DNA of 64,000 nucleotides from an uncultured Mucilaginibacter sp. (GTDB taxonomy: Bacteria > Bacteroidota > Bacteroidia > Sphingobacteriales > Sphingobacteriaceae), in NCBI RefSeq assembly GCF_913773635.1, contig NZ_CAJYGQ010000007.1, forward strand, positions 248,001 through 312,000. Reading direction: 5' to 3'. Positions 61,117 through 64,000 of this stretch are shown here, one piece after another; positions within the stretch are counted from its first letter, which is position 1; every line of letters begins with the position of its first letter. The translations under genes and the position numbers were made by a program. The notes below the pieces were generated by a model, which did no database searches, was not told the DNA's origin, and saw only the letters and a program-made list of their open reading frames with translations.

Positions 61117-62103
61117 ATGAAAGTATTTAGCAAAGAATATTTAAAGAGTTTATGGAAGGTGCTACTGGCTACCTTTTCTGGCTTCTCAAACGATAATGGC
61201 TTAAAGTTGAGTGCCTCACTGGCCTACTATACTATATTCTCTATAGCACCTTTGCTAATACTCATCCTGTCGCTGGCCGGCATTTTTTTAGGGCCTGATG
61301 CAGCATCTTCCAAATTATATGCCCAAATAAACCAATATGTGGGTGGCGATGCAGCTAAGCAAATTCAGGACATTGTTAAGAACCTGCAGTTTTCAGGCAA
61401 ATCGGGCGTGGCTTTGATATCAGGCATTGCAACCTTACTACTAGGTGCCAGCAGTATCTTCCTTGAAATACAAGATTCAATAAACACCATTTGGCGTGTA
61501 AAGGCTAAACCTAAAAAAGGGTGGTTAAAAATGCTTCAAAACAGGTTTTTATCGTTTTCTCTCATTATAAGTTTGGGATTCCTTTTATTGGCTTCGCTTA
61601 TAGTAAACCTTATTGTGAGTGCTATTGGTAGTCAGCTTACACGCTTCTTGCCTGCTATTACCGAACGTTTAATTGAAGTAATTAACCTTGGCGTCTCATT
61701 TATCGTAATCTCCGTTTTATTCGGCATTATATTTAAGTTCCTGCCCGATGTTAAAATTAAATTCAAAGACGTGCGCTCGGGAGCTTTTTTCACAGCCATA
61801 TTGTTTATGATAGGGCAGTTTGCCATCAGCCTTTATTTAAAATATTCGGCACAAGGTTCGGCATACGGTGCTGCAGGTTCGGTTATTATTATTCTGGTTT
61901 GGATTTACTACACCGCTGCAATTTTGTATATAGGTGCCGAATTTACCCAGGTTTATGCCGAGGCTAATTGCAGCCATATTGAACCGGCTGATTATGCTGT
62001 ACACATTGAGCAAACAGAGGTTGAGCGTGAAGTAAGCAAACTGCCCCCACAAAACCCTGAGCTGAAAGGTCAGTTAACTGACGATGGCAAGCAGCAAAGT
62101 TAA
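61117..62103 (+). CDS. YihY/BrkB-family inner-membrane protein
   Basis: The 328-residue protein has about six membrane helices and the family signatures: LSASLAYYTIFSIAPLLILILSLAG near the N-terminus, IWRVKAKPKKGW after helix 2, and SAYGAAGSVIIILVWIYYTAAILYIGAEFTQVYAE near the C-terminus. Formerly annotated as ribonuclease BN, the family is now considered a membrane protein of unclear function. A hairpin of 17 bp lies between it and the next gene. Confidence 0.92.
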   Translation: MKVFSKEYLKSLWKVLLATFSGFSNDNGLKLSASLAYYTIFSIAPLLILILSLAGIFLGPDAASSKLYAQINQYVGGDAAKQIQDIVKNLQFSGKSGVALISGIATLLLGASSIFLEIQDSINTIWRVKAKPKKGWLKMLQNRFLSFSLIISLGFLLLASLIVNLIVSAIGSQLTRFLPAITERLIEVINLGVSFIVISVLFGIIFKFLPDVKIKFKDVRSGAFFTAILFMIGQFAISLYLKYSAQGSAYGAAGSVIIILVWIYYTAAILYIGAEFTQVYAEANCSHIEPADYAVHIEQTEVEREVSKLPPQNPELKGQLTDDGKQQS

Positions 62104-62150
62104 TTCCCGCTAACAACATTGCGGCAGCTTGTAGCGTTTGTTGCATTTGC

Positions 62151-62198
62151 TTAACTTTATATTGGCTTTAGTTATTAAAGCAGCCAATATAAAGTTAA
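62151..62198 (+). promoter_or_regulatory. Perfect 17-bp inverted repeat ending at the protease start codon
   Basis: The arms 62151-62167 and 62182-62198 are perfectly complementary with a 14-nt loop that can itself pair weakly (TTA/TAA). The right arm ends at the base before ATG 62199. There is no T-tract, so a simple terminator is unlikely. It could mask the start codon in the mRNA or bind a dimeric regulator. Confidence 0.6.
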
Positions 62199-63440
62199 AT
62201 GTACCCTTTTGCCCATATAAAAAGGTACTTGTTGTTATGCCTTGCTGTAGTATGCTTTGCGCCTGTTGTAAAGGCACAGTTATTTTATATCAACAATCAT
62301 AAAAAACAGGTACATCTCCGGTTTAAGCTGGTAAGGGATATGATTGTGGTACCTGTTTACATCAATCAAAAAGGACCGTTTAATTTTATTGTAGACTCCG
62401 GGGTAGGGCTTGTAATCATTACCGATCCTAAACTGCTCGACTCGGCAAAGATCTATAACAAACGCGTAATCAAAATTTACGGGGCTGCCGGTAATACCGA
62501 AAGTTTTGAAGCTTACGCTACATCAACAATTGATTTGGTCTTGCCCGGTGGCGTAAGCAGTTCGCTTGTATCGGCAGCGGTGTTTAAAGAAGATAACTTT
62601 GGGTTGTCAAACTATGCCGGCATTCCTATCCATGGCATTTTAGGGTACGAATTTTTTTCGCACTTAAGTGTGAAAATTAACTTTACTGATACAACATTAA
62701 GCCTTGCCCGTTCTGGATATTACAAACCGTTTAAAAAGAAAAAGGGCGTTAGTGTACCCTTAAGTGTTGAAGAGCGTAAGCCTTACATAAAAGCTGCTGT
62801 AGCTTTGCCTGGCGGAAAAATAACCATAAATAAATTTTTAGTTGATTTAGGGGCAGGGCATCCTTTATCGATCGAGAAGCTGAACACTTATGAAGCCCAA
62901 TTCAGTAACTCGGTTACGGCCAATTTGGGCGTAGGTTTAACTGGCCAGCCCATAAGCGGATTTATTAGCAGAGTAAACGAATTCAATTTAGACAGGTACA
63001 AGTTTACTAATGTCATCGCATCATTTCCTGACGTTAAAGGAACAAGTTACCTGGTACCACGCGATGGTAACCTTGGCTTAGGCATTTTAAAAAGGTTTAT
63101 GGTTATTATTGACTATGCTAATAGCGTAATGTATTTAAAGCCGAATTATAAATATAATGAGCCTTTTGAGCATGATATGAGCGGAATGGAGTATTATGCT
63201 GCCGGTGCTGAGTTAAACAGAATTGTAGTGAGCAGAGTTGAGCCTGGTTCGGCGGCTGATGAAGCGGGCATTGTAGCCAACGATGAAATTACTACGGTGA
63301 ATTTTAAACGGGTTGATAAAATGAGCATGGTTGATTTAGATAACCTGTTTAAATCAAAAGATAAGAGAAATATACTTGTTGAAATACGCCGGGGCAAAAA
63401 GTATGAAACATTTGTTTTAACCCTTAAACGCCGTATTTAA
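62199..63440 (+). CDS. Secreted aspartyl protease-like protein with C-terminal PDZ domain
   Basis: The 413-residue protein has a signal peptide (ending VVKAQ, about residue 27) and two retropepsin-like halves. The first has a DSG motif (Asp66-Ser67-Gly68 in FIVDSGVGLVIITD). The second reads DLG (Asp216 in FLVDLGAGHPLS), so its Ser/Thr is replaced. A PDZ domain covers about 325-413 (VVSRVEPGSAADEAGIVANDEI). Members are periplasmic or surface proteases of unknown targets in Bacteroidota. The substitution in the second half could lower activity. Confidence 0.88.
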   Translation: MYPFAHIKRYLLLCLAVVCFAPVVKAQLFYINNHKKQVHLRFKLVRDMIVVPVYINQKGPFNFIVDSGVGLVIITDPKLLDSAKIYNKRVIKIYGAAGNTESFEAYATSTIDLVLPGGVSSSLVSAAVFKEDNFGLSNYAGIPIHGILGYEFFSHLSVKINFTDTTLSLARSGYYKPFKKKKGVSVPLSVEERKPYIKAAVALPGGKITINKFLVDLGAGHPLSIEKLNTYEAQFSNSVTANLGVGLTGQPISGFISRVNEFNLDRYKFTNVIASFPDVKGTSYLVPRDGNLGLGILKRFMVIIDYANSVMYLKPNYKYNEPFEHDMSGMEYYAAGAELNRIVVSRVEPGSAADEAGIVANDEITTVNFKRVDKMSMVDLDNLFKSKDKRNILVEIRRGKKYETFVLTLKRRI

Positions 63441-63484
63441 GTTGGTTGTGCGTGCCTGTAATTCAATACAGGCACGCAGCAGTT

Positions 63485-63757
63485 TTACTTAAGCTGGCTT
63501 ATGTTTTCGTAAAAGGCCGTTTGTAAGTCAAGTAACGAGCGTACTTTTAACTTTTCTCCGTAGGTGTCAAAACAAACGAAACTTGTTTTTTCAGGCTCGC
63601 CTGCACGGGTCTTTTCTAAGAAATTAAATGTTTCGAAAAAATAGTGCTTGGTAGTTGTTTTAGACTTGGGGCTTGTTTTGGCCGAATTAAGCCTAAAGCC
63701 CATTCTGTCCATCCAATTGTGCACCTTGGAGTGCAGGTTTGCGCGCATTGAGTTCAT
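63485..63757 (-). CDS. Hypothetical protein
   Basis: The 90-residue product has no signal peptide or membrane segment. It is basic at the N-terminus (ANLHSKVHNWMDRMG and PKSKTTTKHYFFETFNFLEK) with a more acidic end (LKVRSLLDLQTAFYENISQLK) that could form a helix. I do not recognise the family. Codon use looks like real coding sequence and the gene fits convergently between its neighbours; ATG 63748 would give a start three residues later. Confidence 0.7.
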   Translation of the reverse strand: MNSMRANLHSKVHNWMDRMGFRLNSAKTSPKSKTTTKHYFFETFNFLEKTRAGEPEKTSFVCFDTYGEKLKVRSLLDLQTAFYENISQLK

Positions 63758-64000
63758 AAGTATGGTTTATTAAGGTTAATTTTCATGAACCTCACATAAG
63801 TGAAGTTGTGTTTAATCTTAAATTAACCAACCCTCGCGGCCGGTGTTAATTCTTAGCTTCAAAGTTGCCCGCTGTTCTCTCATATTTCGTGCCACAAAAG
63901 TTAATATTTGTTTGATAATCAATAAGCTATAATTGTGGTAATAATGAATCATGAATTCCTCTTCAAAAAACTACATAATTTTGCAAAGTGTATGTAAAAC
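63758..64000. other. Terminal spacer with a candidate promoter box
   Basis: No gene was found in the last 243 bp. A plus-strand TAATTTTG at 63976-63983 matches the -7 consensus and may belong to a gene beyond the window edge; its -33 region lacks TTG. Confidence 0.4.

Noticed and set aside
1..64000. tRNA, rRNA or CRISPR arrays
   Set aside because: No cloverleaf with conserved T-loop sequence, no rRNA segment and no regularly spaced repeats of 24-40 nt were noticed.

Overview
The window looks like a chromosomal segment of a Bacteroidota bacterium, most likely Sphingobacteriaceae (Pedobacter/Mucilaginibacter-like; the genus is an inference). Several things point there: many promoters fit the TTG-N19/20-TAnnTTTG pattern of that phylum, most genes lack a Shine-Dalgarno, LpxC is fused to FabZ, a PorX-type regulator of type IX secretion is present, and MetH sits behind a SAM-I riboswitch. 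No rRNA, tRNA or CRISPR array was seen. Coding density is high and most of the content is housekeeping.

Layout. 0-3 kb: the end of a nagA-like gene and the operon rplM-rpsI-rpsB-tsf. 3-15.8 kb: a lipoprotein, a PAS histidine kinase with a response regulator, a luciferase-like oxidoreductase, a fatty acid desaturase, an aminotransferase, an acyltransferase, an RsmI-like methylase, an FAD monooxygenase, miaE, nadD, gmk and yicC. 16-21.3 kb: SAM-I riboswitch, metH, a broken four-helix-bundle (23S intervening-sequence type) gene inside an inverted repeat, and metF. 21.4-29 kb: an outer-membrane protein, a HAD phosphatase, a lipoprotein, then ileS-dksA-like-lspA. 29.4-36.1 kb: a small secreted protein, a GapN-type dehydrogenase, and the hexuronate operon uxaC-kdgK-eda-exuT; together these can take uronate carbon to pyruvate and 3-phosphoglycerate. 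36.3-45 kb: DUF4112, an MscS channel, a SNF2 helicase, a HAD phosphatase, a SIMPL protein and an amidase. 45-47.6 kb: a small accessory island. 47.6-64 kb: a YpfJ metallopeptidase, a Bcr/CflA efflux pump, a folate enzyme, a HepT/MntA toxin-antitoxin pair, efp, an ABC ATPase, the lipid A operon lpxD-lpxC/fabZ-lpxA, an HD hydrolase, porX, tsaE, ald, a histidine phosphatase, a YihY protein and a PDZ aspartyl protease.

The most interesting segment is 45.0-47.6 kb. A restriction-modification-style controller (C) protein gene has a recognisable tandem C-box upstream and overlaps a gene for a PD-(D/E)XK nuclease fused to a DUF2075-type SF1 helicase. No methyltransferase gene is adjacent. A divergently transcribed small gene, broken by one frameshift, shares the same control region. 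It looks like a C-protein-timed defence or mobile-DNA module.

Other notable points are an IleRS with a GIHH (GXHH) signature in place of HXGH, a set of intergenic inverted repeats whose arms match within a locus but differ between loci, promoter -7 boxes lying only 3-5 nt from start codons (possible leaderless mRNAs), and strong Shine-Dalgarno sites on rpsI and rpsB only.
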